Part shown: piece after piece, positions 19,491 to 28,908 of the stretch
Layout of the letters: each line of letters starts with the position of its first letter
Position numbering within the stretch: the first letter of the stretch is position 1
DNA from: Roseovarius litorisediminis
GTDB lineage: Bacteria; Pseudomonadota; Alphaproteobacteria; Rhodobacterales; Rhodobacteraceae
Length of the DNA stretch: 64,000 nt
Assembly: GCF_900172295.1 (NCBI RefSeq)
Contig: NZ_FWFL01000005.1
Location: 248,001 to 312,000, forward strand
Direction: 5' to 3'
The notes under the pieces: model-generated
What the model was told of the DNA's origin: nothing
What the model saw: the letters and a program-made list of their open reading frames with translations, nothing else
The model's database searches: none
Program-made: the position numbers and the translations under genes

Positions 19491-20273
19491 ATGACCGTTC
19501 GTGAGGGCACAAGATTGGATGATGCTCTGGACTGGCTTGGGCGCCGGATGGCGCGCAAGCTGCGTAAACAAAGCTCGGGCTATGAACCCTATACGCCGTC
19601 TGACTTTGACACGCTGTGCCGCACGTTGAAGCCCGGTGATGTTGTGTTGATCGAAGGCAACGAACGTATTTCCAGCGCCATTAAATATCTGACCCAATCC
19701 ACCTGGTCCCATGCGGCGTTTTTTGTCGGCGATGCACTGCCGGACCCCGACGATGGGTCTGAACGGCCACGTCTGATTGAAGTCAACCTTGGGGAAGGAT
19801 GTGTGGCGGTGCCTCTTTCCAAATACGAGAGCTATAATACCCGTATCTGCCGGGCGACGGGCCTGACTGACGAGGGCCGGGCGGCTATTGTGGGGTTCAT
19901 GGTGGACAAGCTTGGGCTGCGCTATGATCTGCGCAACATTTTCGATCTGCTGCGGTTTTTCTTTCCCACGCCGCCTGTGCCTGTGCGCTGGCGGCGCAGG
20001 ATGCTGGCCTTTGGATCTGGCGATCCGACGCGGGCGATCTGCTCGTCCCTGATTGCGCAGTCATTTCAATCGATCCGCTATCCGATCCTGCCCGAGGTGA
20101 AGGTGGAAGGTGGACGGGGGGATTATGTGCGGCGGGAGATTTTTCATATCCGGCATCATTCACTGTTCACGCCGCGGGATTTTGACCTGTCGCCCTATTT
20201 CCGGGTGGTAAAACCAACGCTGGAGGAAGGGTTTGAGTATCGCAGCCTGAATTGGGGCGACGATGGACCGTGA
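19491..20273 (+). CDS. YiiX/YebB-like permuted papain-fold (C92/NlpC-P60 type) protein
   Basis: 260 aa cytosolic protein. The family's circularly permuted papain marks are present: LKPGDVVLIEGNERISSAIKYLTQSTWSHAAFFVG with the active-site His in WSHA (near residue 79) and the Cys in RAICSSLIAQSF (near 185). Members are thought to be lipid- or peptide-amide hydrolases. ATG 19491 is chosen over the upstream frame from 19383 because GGAGGGG precedes it and the domain starts soon after. It stands alone between the membrane protein (-) and the hydantoinase genes. Confidence 0.75.
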   Translation: MTVREGTRLDDALDWLGRRMARKLRKQSSGYEPYTPSDFDTLCRTLKPGDVVLIEGNERISSAIKYLTQSTWSHAAFFVGDALPDPDDGSERPRLIEVNLGEGCVAVPLSKYESYNTRICRATGLTDEGRAAIVGFMVDKLGLRYDLRNIFDLLRFFFPTPPVPVRWRRRMLAFGSGDPTRAICSSLIAQSFQSIRYPILPEVKVEGGRGDYVRREIFHIRHHSLFTPRDFDLSPYFRVVKPTLEEGFEYRSLNWGDDGP

Positions 20274-20331
20274 CGGGTCAGGGTGGGGTTTTCTGAATGA
20301 GCGGCTGCGCCGCGCCTGTCCGTTTTTGGAA

Positions 20332-20375
20332 TGAGGGACGCTGTCCCTCACGTTGAAACCTGGAAAGTTTCAACG
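20332..20375. repeat. Two back-to-back hairpins
   Basis: TGAGGGAC (20332-20339) pairs with GTCCCTCA (20343-20350), and directly adjoining CGTTGAAAC (20351-20359) pairs with GTTTCAACG (20367-20375). They lie 58 bases after the YiiX-like stop in a 231-base gap. The tandem layout is that of REP-like elements or a transcript end; no T-run follows. Nothing else is seen in the gap apart from the GC-rich leader of the hydantoinase gene. Confidence 0.55.
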
Positions 20376-20504
20376 AACCCTGAGATTCTTTCTTAGAAGA
20401 AATGCAGTGGGCCACCCGCCCGACGGTAAAACCGACAGGTGAGCAGCGTTGACTTTTGACCAGACCTCGCCAACTCTCGGGCCGGATGGCAGGGGCAGAG
20501 GCGC

Positions 20505-22562
20505 ATGGTGGAAAAACGATCAGGGCTGGTGGTTGGGATCGACGTGGGCGGGACCTTTACCGATCTGGTCGGGCTGGATCAGCACACCGGTGAGGTGCGG
20601 TTGGCCAAGGTGCCAAGCACGACAGATAATCAGGCTTTTGGTGTGCTGGAGGCGCTGGCAGCCGCCGGGTGTGATCTGCCTGCCCTGAGACTGATTGTCC
20701 ATGGCACCACGACGACCACCAATGCGGTGTTGGAGCGAAAGTTGAGCCGGACCGGGATGATCACCACGGCGGGATTTCGCGATGTGCTGGAGCTGGGACG
20801 GCGCACAAGGCCGCAGGCCTATGGCATGACCGGGCAGTTTGTGCCGATCATTCCGCGCGATCTGCGTCTGGAAGTGCCCGAGCGGGTGGATGCGGGCGGC
20901 GAGGTTGTAACACCCCTGGATGAAGCGGCTGTTCTGGTGGCGGGCAAGACTTTGCTTGAGGCGGGCTGTACCTCGGTGGTGGTGCATTTCCTGCATGCGT
21001 ATGCCAACCCTGATCATGAGCGGCGCGCCGGCGAGGTGCTGGCCACGATCTGGCCCAACGATCATATCACGCTTGGCCATGCGATTCTGTCCGAAAGCCG
21101 AGAGTTTGAGCGCGGGGTGACGGCGGCGGTGAATGCCAGCGTGCAGCCGATACTTGACAGTTATCTGCGGCGCTTGACCGAGGAGCTGGAGAAAGGTGGC
21201 TATCCCGGTGATGTGCTGGTGATGAATGGCAACGGCGGCATGGTGTCATCAAAACGGGTGGCGGCAGAGGCGGCCAAGACGGTGATGTCGGGCCCGGCTT
21301 CGGGGGTGATGGCGGCGGCCTATACGGGCCGTGTGGCTGGCCTGCCGGATCTGATCACTTACGACATGGGCGGCACCTCGACCGATGTGGCGCTGATCCG
21401 GGGGGCGCAGCCGGCAGTGTCTAACGAGATCGAGATCGAATATGCCATGCCGATTCATGTGCCGATGGTCGATGTCCGCACGGTAGGGGCTGGTGGCGGA
21501 TCAATCGCAAGGGTCAATGCTGCCGGGCTGCTGGAGGTCGGGCCGGAAAGTGCGGGGGCTGATCCGGGGCCAATCTGTTACGGGCGCGGCGGAACCGAGC
21601 CGACGATTTCGGATGCGAACCTGCTTTTGGGGCGGCTGAACCCCGCTCAGCTGGCCAAGACCCACGGGATTGACCAGGATGAGGTCGCGCACATTTTTGG
21701 CAAAAAGCTGGCCAGGCCCCTGGGGCTGACGGTGACGGAAGCCGCAGAAGCCGTGATAAGGTTGGCCAATACGAAAATGGCAGGCGCCACGCGGATGGTA
21801 TCGCTTTCGCTGGGCGCGGATCCAAGGGATTTTGCGCTGTTTGCCTTTGGTGGCGCAGGACCGCTGCATGCGGCGGCTTTGGCGCGGGAAATGGGTGTGC
21901 CGCATGTTCTGGTGCCGGCGCGCCCGGGGATTACAAATGCGATCGGCTGTGTCGTGGCTGACTTGCGGCATGATTTCGTGCGTACCATCAACCGGCCTGT
22001 GGATGCGCTGGAGCCGGGCAGGTTGGCCGAGATTTTTGCAGGCCAAGTGGCGGAAGGTGAACGTCTGATTGGCAAGGAGACAGTTGCGGTTCGCGAGATC
22101 AGACGCCTGTACAGCGTGGATATGCAATTTGTCGGCCAAACCCATCTGTTGCGGGTCGATCTGGAGAGGCCAGATGTGGACAATGCCACGCTGCGGCGTC
22201 TGTTTGAAGAGGCCTATTTCAGGCGGTTCCGGGTCGAACTGGCCGAAATCCGGGCCAATGTGGTGAACGCGAATTGTTCGGTAATCGGGGTGCGCCCGCC
22301 GCTGGATTTGTCGACCTTGATCGACCCGGCAGGGCGCAAGGATACGCTGGAGGCGGCGCAGACCGGGAGTCGGCAAGTGTGGTTTGAAGATCGCTGGTAC
22401 GAGACGCCGGTTTACTGGCGCGATCACCTGCCGCTGAACTTAAAGATGGAGGGGCCTGCGATCATCGAGCAGATGGATACAACCGTTTTGATCGAGCCGC
22501 ATGATCAGGTCGAGGGGGATGCGCATGGCAATCTCATCATTCGTGTTGGGGTTGCGGCATGA
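20505..22562 (+). CDS. Hydantoinase/oxoprolinase family protein, subunit A
   Basis: 685 aa. HyuA-type subunit of ATP-dependent N-methylhydantoinase, 5-oxoprolinase or acetone carboxylase-like enzymes. GIDVGGTFTDLVGLD (residues 10-24) is the ATP-binding phosphate-1 motif, HGTTTTTNAVLERK the hydantoinase A signature, and TYDMGGTSTDVALI the second phosphate motif. The C-terminal third has RRLYSVDMQFVGQTHLL, typical of the family. Its stop overlaps the start of subunit B by ATGA, so both are translated together. The exact ring substrate cannot be decided. Confidence 0.9.
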   Translation: MVEKRSGLVVGIDVGGTFTDLVGLDQHTGEVRLAKVPSTTDNQAFGVLEALAAAGCDLPALRLIVHGTTTTTNAVLERKLSRTGMITTAGFRDVLELGRRTRPQAYGMTGQFVPIIPRDLRLEVPERVDAGGEVVTPLDEAAVLVAGKTLLEAGCTSVVVHFLHAYANPDHERRAGEVLATIWPNDHITLGHAILSESREFERGVTAAVNASVQPILDSYLRRLTEELEKGGYPGDVLVMNGNGGMVSSKRVAAEAAKTVMSGPASGVMAAAYTGRVAGLPDLITYDMGGTSTDVALIRGAQPAVSNEIEIEYAMPIHVPMVDVRTVGAGGGSIARVNAAGLLEVGPESAGADPGPICYGRGGTEPTISDANLLLGRLNPAQLAKTHGIDQDEVAHIFGKKLARPLGLTVTEAAEAVIRLANTKMAGATRMVSLSLGADPRDFALFAFGGAGPLHAAALAREMGVPHVLVPARPGITNAIGCVVADLRHDFVRTINRPVDALEPGRLAEIFAGQVAEGERLIGKETVAVREIRRLYSVDMQFVGQTHLLRVDLERPDVDNATLRRLFEEAYFRRFRVELAEIRANVVNANCSVIGVRPPLDLSTLIDPAGRKDTLEAAQTGSRQVWFEDRWYETPVYWRDHLPLNLKMEGPAIIEQMDTTVLIEPHDQVEGDAHGNLIIRVGVAA

Positions 22563-24307
22563 GCCTTGATCTGATCACCCTGTCGGTCATTCAGGCGGGC
22601 TTGCAACAGGTCTGTGATGAAATGGACCTGAGTTTCAGCCGCGCGGCTTTTTCGCCGGTGATCGCCGAGGCGAATGACCGCTCGGACGGTATTTACGACG
22701 CGGTTGATGGTTCGCTGATTGCCCAGGGCGCAGGCGGGTTGCCGGTGTTTGTCGGCACGATGCAATATTCGACAGGCACCTTGATCGAAATGATCACCGA
22801 CGGACGTGTGGCTGCGCCGCAGCCGGGGGATGTCTATATCGTCAATGACCCGTATCTGGGCGGCACGCATTTGATGGATGTTCGGTTTGCACGTCCGTTT
22901 TATCGCAAAGAAGAATTGTTCTGCTGGCTGAGCAATACAGGCCATTGGCCGGACACAGGGGGTGCGGTGCCGGGCGGCTTTTCGGCCTCGGCAACATCGG
23001 TGGAGCAAGAGGGTTTGCGCCTGCCCCCGGTAAGATTGTTCAAGCAGGGGGTGATGGACACCGAGATTTACAGCATCATCTGTTCCAACATCCGGGTTGC
23101 TGATCAGCGGATTGGGGACGTCAAGGCGCAGGCTGCAGCACTTGAGATGGGCGAGACACGGCTGAACATGCTGATGGATCGGTACGGCGATGACGTGGTC
23201 CGTAAGGCAATCGCCGAGCTAAGACGGCGGGCGGCAGAGCAAATGCGCAGCTTTGTCAGTCTGATCCCGGACCGCGTGCACAGGTCAGTGGCCTGGATCG
23301 ACAGCGATGGCGTGGTGAATGAGCCATTGGCAATCCGGCTGGAAGTGCGCCGTGACGGGGATGGTCTGACCTTTGATTTTACCGGCTCAAGCGCGCCCTG
23401 TGCAGGGCCGATGAATTCGGTGCGGGCAACGACGTTATCCTCGGTCTATCTGGCGATGCGTCATATTTTCCCCGAGGTGCCGATCAGTGCGGGCGCGTTC
23501 GAGCCGCTGAACGTGACCGGGATTGAAGGCACGTTTCTGGATGCGCAGTATCCGCGTCCTGTGTCGGGATGCGCCGCAGAGGTCAGCCAGCGCATTGCCG
23601 AGGCGGTTTTTGCAGCCCTGGTCGAGGCGCTGCCAGACCGGGTAACGGCGGCGCCCGCAGGCACAAGTGGCAACTTTGCACTGGGCGGGCATGACCCGGC
23701 GCGGGGGCGTGATTTTGTGATGTATCAGTTGTCGGGCGGCGGCTATGGCGGGTATGTGGACGGTGACGGTCTAAGCAACGGGTGTTCGACCATCGGCATT
23801 TCCAAGGCCCCCCCGGTTGAGATCATGGAGCAGGCCTTTCCGGTACTTTATCACCGCTATGCGCTGCGCGAAGGGTCAGGCGGAGCCGGGGAACATCGCG
23901 GCGGTTTTGGGCTGGATTACGAACTGGAATTGCGACGTGGTCAGGCGCAGGCCAGCTTTGTAATGGATCATGGCCGGTTTGGGCCACAAGGGGCGCTGGG
24001 TGGCAGCGATGGCGCGCCCAACGAGGTGACCGTCTGGCAATCGGGCAAGCCCTATACGCCCGAGCATCTGTCGAAAGAACAGGACATTCCACTGACCCCG
24101 GGCGATCGGGTGCGGGTGAAAACGCCGGGCGGTGGCGGGTATGGTGATCCGTTCACCCGTGACCCGGTTGCGGTGGCCGAAGATGTGCGGCTGGGCCGAT
24201 ATACAGTGCAGCAAGCCGAGGCACTATTCGGCGTCGTTTTGGGCAACGCCGGGGAAGTTGACACCAAGGCTACTGCGGCGCGCCGAGGTGAACACCGGTA
24301 TGACTGA
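22559..24307 (+). CDS. Hydantoinase/oxoprolinase family protein, subunit B
   Basis: 582 aa, the HyuB partner. ITLSVIQAGLQQVCDEMDLSFSRAAFSPVIAEANDRSDGIYD, GDVYIVNDPYLGGTHLMDVRFARPFY, TGHWPDTGGAVPGGFS and the C-terminal PLTPGDRVRVKTPGGGGYGDP are all family signatures. It forms the catalytic complex with subunit A, whose stop codon it overlaps. Length is normal and no key motif is missing. Confidence 0.91.
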   Translation: MSLDLITLSVIQAGLQQVCDEMDLSFSRAAFSPVIAEANDRSDGIYDAVDGSLIAQGAGGLPVFVGTMQYSTGTLIEMITDGRVAAPQPGDVYIVNDPYLGGTHLMDVRFARPFYRKEELFCWLSNTGHWPDTGGAVPGGFSASATSVEQEGLRLPPVRLFKQGVMDTEIYSIICSNIRVADQRIGDVKAQAAALEMGETRLNMLMDRYGDDVVRKAIAELRRRAAEQMRSFVSLIPDRVHRSVAWIDSDGVVNEPLAIRLEVRRDGDGLTFDFTGSSAPCAGPMNSVRATTLSSVYLAMRHIFPEVPISAGAFEPLNVTGIEGTFLDAQYPRPVSGCAAEVSQRIAEAVFAALVEALPDRVTAAPAGTSGNFALGGHDPARGRDFVMYQLSGGGYGGYVDGDGLSNGCSTIGISKAPPVEIMEQAFPVLYHRYALREGSGGAGEHRGGFGLDYELELRRGQAQASFVMDHGRFGPQGALGGSDGAPNEVTVWQSGKPYTPEHLSKEQDIPLTPGDRVRVKTPGGGGYGDPFTRDPVAVAEDVRLGRYTVQQAEALFGVVLGNAGEVDTKATAARRGEHRYD

Positions 24308-24364
24308 GGTCGTGCCGGCCTGAGTGACCGGATAAAGAGAAGACACGATTTTTCTGCGGTGACG

Positions 24365-25816
24365 TTAGCCCTTGGCGCCCTGACCGCGTGAATAGACATC
24401 TTCGTAGCGCACAATGTCATCTTCGCCCAGATAGGCGCCGGTCTGGACCTCGATCAGGACCATGGGCAGTTTGCCGGGGTTTTCCATCCGGTGCACGGCC
24501 CCGAGGGGGATATAGACGGATTCATTTTCGCTAACGAGTTTGATCGTCTCATCAACGGTTACCTTGGCGGTGCCCGAAACAACGATCCAGTGTTCGGAGC
24601 GGTGCACGTGGCTTTGCAGGCTGAGGGCGGCACCGGGTTTGACGACGATGCGTTTGACCTGAAACCGGTCTGAGAGGGCCAGTGTTTCGAAATAGCCCCA
24701 GGGGCGGTGATCGCGGGCGAAACTTTCGGCCTGTGCCGCCTTTTTGTCGCGCAGGGTTTTGACGACTTTGCCGACATCCTGCGTACGGTTCATATCAGCC
24801 ACCAGCACGGCATCGGGCATTGCGACAACCATGATGTTTTCCAATCCCACGCCGACCAGTTGCAGCCCGTCATTTTCCGAGCGCAGCAAGGAATTCGAAC
24901 AGTCGATTGCCGTGGTCGGACCCGAGGTAGCGACGCCATTTTCGTCTTGCGTGCTTTCACGCAGAACAGCGGCCCAACTGCCCAGATCTGACCAGTGGCC
25001 GGTGAAAGGCACGACCGACAGATTGTCCGCCTTTTCCATCACGGCAAAGTCGATCGAGATACTTTCGGCGCGGCCCCAGGCGCCGGAGTCCAGCCGCAGG
25101 AAGCCAAGATCGGCCTGGGCGCCTGACACGGCGTCTTTCACGGCAGGGATCATGTTGGGGCTATGTGCTTTGTAGGCGGCAATGATATCGCGCGCGGCGA
25201 AAAGAAAAATGCCGCCGTTCCACAGGTAGTGCCCGGCCTTGAGCATGTCCGCGGCAGTGGCGGCATCGGGTTTTTCGACAAAGCGATTCAGTTCGATGGC
25301 CGCACCCGTGTCATCAGGCCGGGCTGCAAGATCAAGATATCCATAGCCGGTTTCGGGGTAGGTGGGAGAAATGCCAAAGGTCACCAGCCGGCCCGCTTCG
25401 ACGGCCTTGACCCCAGCGGCGACGGCGGCGTGAAACGCGTCGTGATCGGGGATAACATGATCGGACGGGGCCACCAGCAGGATCGCATCGGGATCGGTTT
25501 CGGCGGCATGAAGGGCTGCGGCCAGAATGGCGGGGCCGGTGTTGCGCGCCTCGGGCTCGATCAGGATGGCCCCGGGGTCAATCCCGCATTCAAGCAATTG
25601 TTCGGTGACCATAAAGCGGAAATCAGAGTTGGTGAGCACCAGCGGAGCGGCAAAGGAAACACCCCGGGAGCCGCCGCTGAGGCGTTTGGCGCAGGCCTGA
25701 AGCAGGCTTTCATCCCCAAGAATATGCGCGAACTGTTTGGGGTAGCTTTTGCGTGACAGGGGCCACAGACGGGTGCCGGAGCCACCGCAAAGAATAACAG
25801 GAGTAATCGTGTGCAT
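24365..25816 (-). CDS. manC: Mannose-1-phosphate guanylyltransferase / mannose-6-phosphate isomerase
   Basis: 483 aa bifunctional enzyme of the ManC/AlgA type, making GDP-mannose. The N-terminal nucleotidyltransferase has VILCGGSGTRLWPLSRKSYPKQF (residues 7-29) and FVEKPDAATA near 170. The C-terminal cupin (about 370-480) has RPWGYFETLALSDRFQVKRI, LSLQSHVHRSEHWIVVSGTA and ESVYIPLGAVHRMENPG with the isomerase metal-site histidines. It is the first gene of the polysaccharide locus and lies downstream of rmlA in the same direction, with a 161-base AT-rich gap that probably holds its own promoter. Confidence 0.94.
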   Translation of the reverse strand: MHTITPVILCGGSGTRLWPLSRKSYPKQFAHILGDESLLQACAKRLSGGSRGVSFAAPLVLTNSDFRFMVTEQLLECGIDPGAILIEPEARNTGPAILAAALHAAETDPDAILLVAPSDHVIPDHDAFHAAVAAGVKAVEAGRLVTFGISPTYPETGYGYLDLAARPDDTGAAIELNRFVEKPDAATAADMLKAGHYLWNGGIFLFAARDIIAAYKAHSPNMIPAVKDAVSGAQADLGFLRLDSGAWGRAESISIDFAVMEKADNLSVVPFTGHWSDLGSWAAVLRESTQDENGVATSGPTTAIDCSNSLLRSENDGLQLVGVGLENIMVVAMPDAVLVADMNRTQDVGKVVKTLRDKKAAQAESFARDHRPWGYFETLALSDRFQVKRIVVKPGAALSLQSHVHRSEHWIVVSGTAKVTVDETIKLVSENESVYIPLGAVHRMENPGKLPMVLIEVQTGAYLGEDDIVRYEDVYSRGQGAKG

Positions 25817-25977
25817 GTCTGCCCTTTGTCGCTGTAACTACTTTGCTGAGTTTATTTTACAGTTTCTTGACCAATGTAAGGCTATTTTTGCAACCTTTTA
25901 AGGCCATTGGATTTTCGGAAGGCTTTTGCCACAAGGAATTTTTGATGCCCGGCAATCGACACTTCGGGATTTGACCG

Positions 25978-26847
25978 TCACAAAAGCCGCTTCAGGTAGG
26001 ACCCATAGCTGCTTTTGGCGAAGAGATCGGCGCGAACCAAGAGTTCCTGATCGGTGATCCAGCCGTTTGCATAGGCGATTTCTTCGGGTGATCCAACCTG
26101 CTGGCCCTGGCGTTCGGACAGGGTGCGTACAAAATTGCCGGCGTCCAGCAGGCTGGCGTGCGTGCCGGTATCCAGCCAGGCGTAGCCACGGCCCATTTGT
26201 TGCACTTGCAGCGTGCCGTCAGCCAGGTAAAGCTCGAGCAGTGAGGTGATTTCAAGCTCGCCGCGTTCCGAGGGTTTGACCGTCCGGGCACGTTCGGGGG
26301 CGCTGCCATCCAGAAAATAAAGTCCCGTGACCGCATAGGACGAAGGCGGGTTCGCCGGTTTCTCGATAATGCCGCGCACGGTGCCATCGGGCGCGAAATC
26401 GACCACACCATAGCGTTCAGGATCGGACACACGATAGCCAAACACAGTGCCACCACTTTTCTGGGCATCGGCGGCGGCGAGTTGTTCGGGAAGCCCGTGA
26501 CCAAAAAAGATATTGTCCCCAAGGACCATCGCCGATGGCGCGCCGTTCAGAAAGGATTCAGCCAGCAGATAAGCCTGGGCCAGCCCATCGGGGCTGGGCT
26601 GTGCAATGTAGGTCAGGCTGAGGCCCCATTGGCTGCCGTCGCCAAGGGTGCGCTGGAACTGAGCCTGATCTGTGGGCGTGGTGATAATGGCAATGTCGCG
26701 AATGCCCGACAGCATCAGCACGCTGAGCGGATAGAAGATCATCGGCTTGTCGTAGATTGGCAAAAGCTGTTTGGATACGCCAAGAGTGATCGGGTAGAGC
26801 CGGGTGCCGGAACCGCCAGCGAGGATGATACCCTTGCGCATTGTCAT
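25978..26847 (-). CDS. rmlA: Glucose-1-phosphate thymidylyltransferase
   Basis: 289 aa, the standard RmlA length. It makes dTDP-glucose, the first step to dTDP-rhamnose. KGIILAGGSGTRLYPITLGVSKQLLPIYDKPMIFYPLS is the diagnostic nucleotide-binding start, with VLGDNIFFGHGLPEQL and GYAWLDTGTHASLLDA further along. ATG 26847 begins MTMRKG; codons upstream to 26880 are not family-like. The other three rml genes lie together 13.5 kb away on the opposite strand, so the pathway is split. Confidence 0.94.
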   Translation of the reverse strand: MTMRKGIILAGGSGTRLYPITLGVSKQLLPIYDKPMIFYPLSVLMLSGIRDIAIITTPTDQAQFQRTLGDGSQWGLSLTYIAQPSPDGLAQAYLLAESFLNGAPSAMVLGDNIFFGHGLPEQLAAADAQKSGGTVFGYRVSDPERYGVVDFAPDGTVRGIIEKPANPPSSYAVTGLYFLDGSAPERARTVKPSERGELEITSLLELYLADGTLQVQQMGRGYAWLDTGTHASLLDAGNFVRTLSERQGQQVGSPEEIAYANGWITDQELLVRADLFAKSSYGSYLKRLL

Positions 26848-27018
26848 ACCTGAAAATCCCTTTAATCGTTCAATTTGCACTTCTTTGCCAGCCCTGTCGA
26901 CCTGCGTCCACCCAAAATCTTGGCCGCGTAATCAAGGTGCGTACGCTGCCGGTGCATTTTCTTCATCTTTCGCAGCGCAGGTTTGCAGATATCCGAATTC
27001 AACCGTTGTGAGAGATTT

Positions 27019-28044
27019 ATGTCTGATACCTCCTCCATCCTGTCGCTTCCCTATCTACAGCCTTCGCAGGCGCAAAAACACGTCACCCACAACGAGGCGC
27101 TGACACAATTGGACGTGCTTGTTCAGCTGGTCGTCGAGAGTGTCGATGCGTTGGTGCCGCCTGCTGTGCCAGTTGAAGGCGAGACCCATGCGCTGGGGTT
27201 TGGCGCCAGTGGTGCCTGGGCTGGTCATGATGAAGAGATCGCCAGTTTTGCCGACGGGGCCTGGCACTTTGTGGCCCTGAAGGAAGGTTGGCGCGCATGG
27301 GCCAAAGACCGTCAGGAGTTGCTGAGCTGGAGCGCCGGTGCGTGGGTTCAGACCGGTGGGCAGCCGCAGAACCTGGATGGGGTCGGTATCAAAACGACGT
27401 CTGATTCCACCAACCGATTGGCGATACAATCACCTGCGACGCTGCTAAGCCACGAGGGGGCAGGGCACCAGTTGAAGGTGAACAAGGCCACCCTGGCGGA
27501 TACGGCATCGTTGCTGTTTCAGACCGGATTTTCCGGCCGCGCCGAGATGGGCCTGACAGGTAATGATGATTTTTCGGTCAAAGTTTCACCGGATGGTACG
27601 GCATGGACTGATGCCTTTACCGTAGATGCGGCTACCGGTTATATCGGGATCGGATCACAGACCCCGCCATCTCCGCTGACCATCGTCAAGAGTGCACCAG
27701 ATGCGCCGATTTCGATACGCCTGCAAAACTGGAGTGGCAACGCGTCGAAAATCGCCGCCGACAGAGGTTTGGTGTTCAGTGCCGATCACGATAATAATTC
27801 CGGCAACACCCAAAGCTTTATTTCCTTCGAGGTGGACGCCAACGAACACATGCAGATCCCGGCGAATGGCATAGTGGCAATTGGCCGGTCGGGTCCGGAT
27901 GTGGCACTTCATGTGAAAGACATACTGCGACTTGAGCCCCGGTCCGCAGAGCCTGTCAGCCCGCTGCAGGGCACTGTCTATTTTGACAGTAGCACAGCAA
28001 AACTGCGGTGTTATGACGGGAGTGCCTGGCAGAATTTGTTCTGA
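27019..28044 (+). CDS. DUF2793 domain protein (phage-tail-like)
   Basis: 341 aa. The N-terminal 100 or so residues are DUF2793: LSLPYLQPSQAQKHVTHNEALTQLDVLVQLVVES, then HEEIASFADGAWHFVALKEGWRAWAKDRQEL in the same layout. DUF2793 is found in prophage and gene-transfer-agent-type proteins. Residues about 150-330 look like a beta-rich fibre or cell-surface region (DGTAWTDAFTVDAATGYIGIGSQTP, ending GTVYFDSSTAKLRCYDGSAWQNLF). ATG 27019 is chosen because the domain begins there. No other phage gene is nearby. It may be a surface or adhesin component in the polysaccharide locus. Confidence 0.8.
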   Translation: MSDTSSILSLPYLQPSQAQKHVTHNEALTQLDVLVQLVVESVDALVPPAVPVEGETHALGFGASGAWAGHDEEIASFADGAWHFVALKEGWRAWAKDRQELLSWSAGAWVQTGGQPQNLDGVGIKTTSDSTNRLAIQSPATLLSHEGAGHQLKVNKATLADTASLLFQTGFSGRAEMGLTGNDDFSVKVSPDGTAWTDAFTVDAATGYIGIGSQTPPSPLTIVKSAPDAPISIRLQNWSGNASKIAADRGLVFSADHDNNSGNTQSFISFEVDANEHMQIPANGIVAIGRSGPDVALHVKDILRLEPRSAEPVSPLQGTVYFDSSTAKLRCYDGSAWQNLF

Positions 28045-28072
28045 AGAAATAGACATGCAAACCAGAATTTGG

Positions 28073-28099
28073 GGCGGTCCAACTCGGAACCGCCTTTTT
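28073..28099 (+). terminator. Rho-independent terminator after the DUF2793 gene
   Basis: GGCGGT (28073-28078) pairs with ACCGCC (28089-28094), with two further inner pairs, followed by five T (28095-28099). It lies 28 bases after the stop codon. Confidence 0.8.
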
Positions 28100-28198
28100 C
28101 CTCGCGGCGTGTGCTGCGGGAAAGCGGGCAAACAACTTTCATGACGTCCAATATGGTGCTATGGACCGCGCCATCCAAGATGCAGGCAAAAACACCAG

Positions 28199-28846
28199 AT
28201 GACCGTCGTCCTTGCAAAGTTCAAATTGTTTTACGGTGCGGTACCCAAAGCGGCCTGCACATCCATCAATCATATGTTTTTTCAGGCTGAGAACGGTTTT
28301 GAATTCCGGCCTTTTACAGCCAACGGCGTTCGAAAACACATACATAATGCTGCTTACCGACCCATGCTCAGGGCCAGGTATCCTGAGGCGCAAATCGAGA
28401 ATTTCCGCAGAGTTTCTGTGGTGCGTGATCCTGTCAAAAGATTTTTGTCTGCTTACAGCAACAGAGTCGTTGCTCTTAAGGAATTGTCGATGGAAATTGC
28501 AGGCGAGAAGCTGCGGGAGCTTGATCTGGCGCCCGACCCTGATTTGGATACCTTTATCGACAAGTTTGAAGGCTATGTTCAGGCGCATGATTCAATTTTC
28601 CACCACACCCGTCCGATGGCTGACTTTATTGGCGATGATGAAAAATACTTCACGCGGATATACAAAATAGAAGAGTTGGATGAATTCATGCAGGACATGA
28701 ATGATCACATGGGTACGAATCTTGAATTGGGGCGCATGCAGACTGGCGGTCCGAAAATTGGTATCGAAAGTCTCAAGCCGCAGCAGCTTGCCAAGTTGAA
28801 GAAGCTGAATGAAAAGGATTACGAAGCATTCAGTATTTTGTCCTGA
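28199..28846 (+). CDS. Sulfotransferase family 2-like protein
   Basis: 215 aa. It reads as a carbohydrate sulfotransferase using PAPS. The 5'-phosphosulfate loop YGAVPKAACTSINHMFF is at residues about 12-28 and the 3'-phosphate site VVRDPVKRFLSAYSNRV near 73-89. This is the Sulfotransfer_2 (HNK-1/chondroitin-type) pattern. Start ATG 28199 has only a weak ribosome site. It is the first of three sulfotransferase-like genes within 3.3 kb, suggesting that the polysaccharide made here is sulfated. The region seems more AT-rich than its neighbours, a possible sign of transfer. Confidence 0.8.
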   Translation: MTVVLAKFKLFYGAVPKAACTSINHMFFQAENGFEFRPFTANGVRKHIHNAAYRPMLRARYPEAQIENFRRVSVVRDPVKRFLSAYSNRVVALKELSMEIAGEKLRELDLAPDPDLDTFIDKFEGYVQAHDSIFHHTRPMADFIGDDEKYFTRIYKIEELDEFMQDMNDHMGTNLELGRMQTGGPKIGIESLKPQQLAKLKKLNEKDYEAFSILS

Positions 28847-28908
28847 TTGACTGGCTTCCTCAAACTGGATTTTCGGTCTGCGTGGTGAAAAAGCTTTAGA
28901 TCGCTTCT

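Noticed and set aside
21501..22427. 308-codon minus-strand frame
   Set aside because: Antisense to hydantoinase A, which is complete and motif-rich.
26983..28044. Prophage or gene transfer agent at the DUF2793 gene
   Set aside because: No capsid, tail, terminase or integrase gene is seen on either side.
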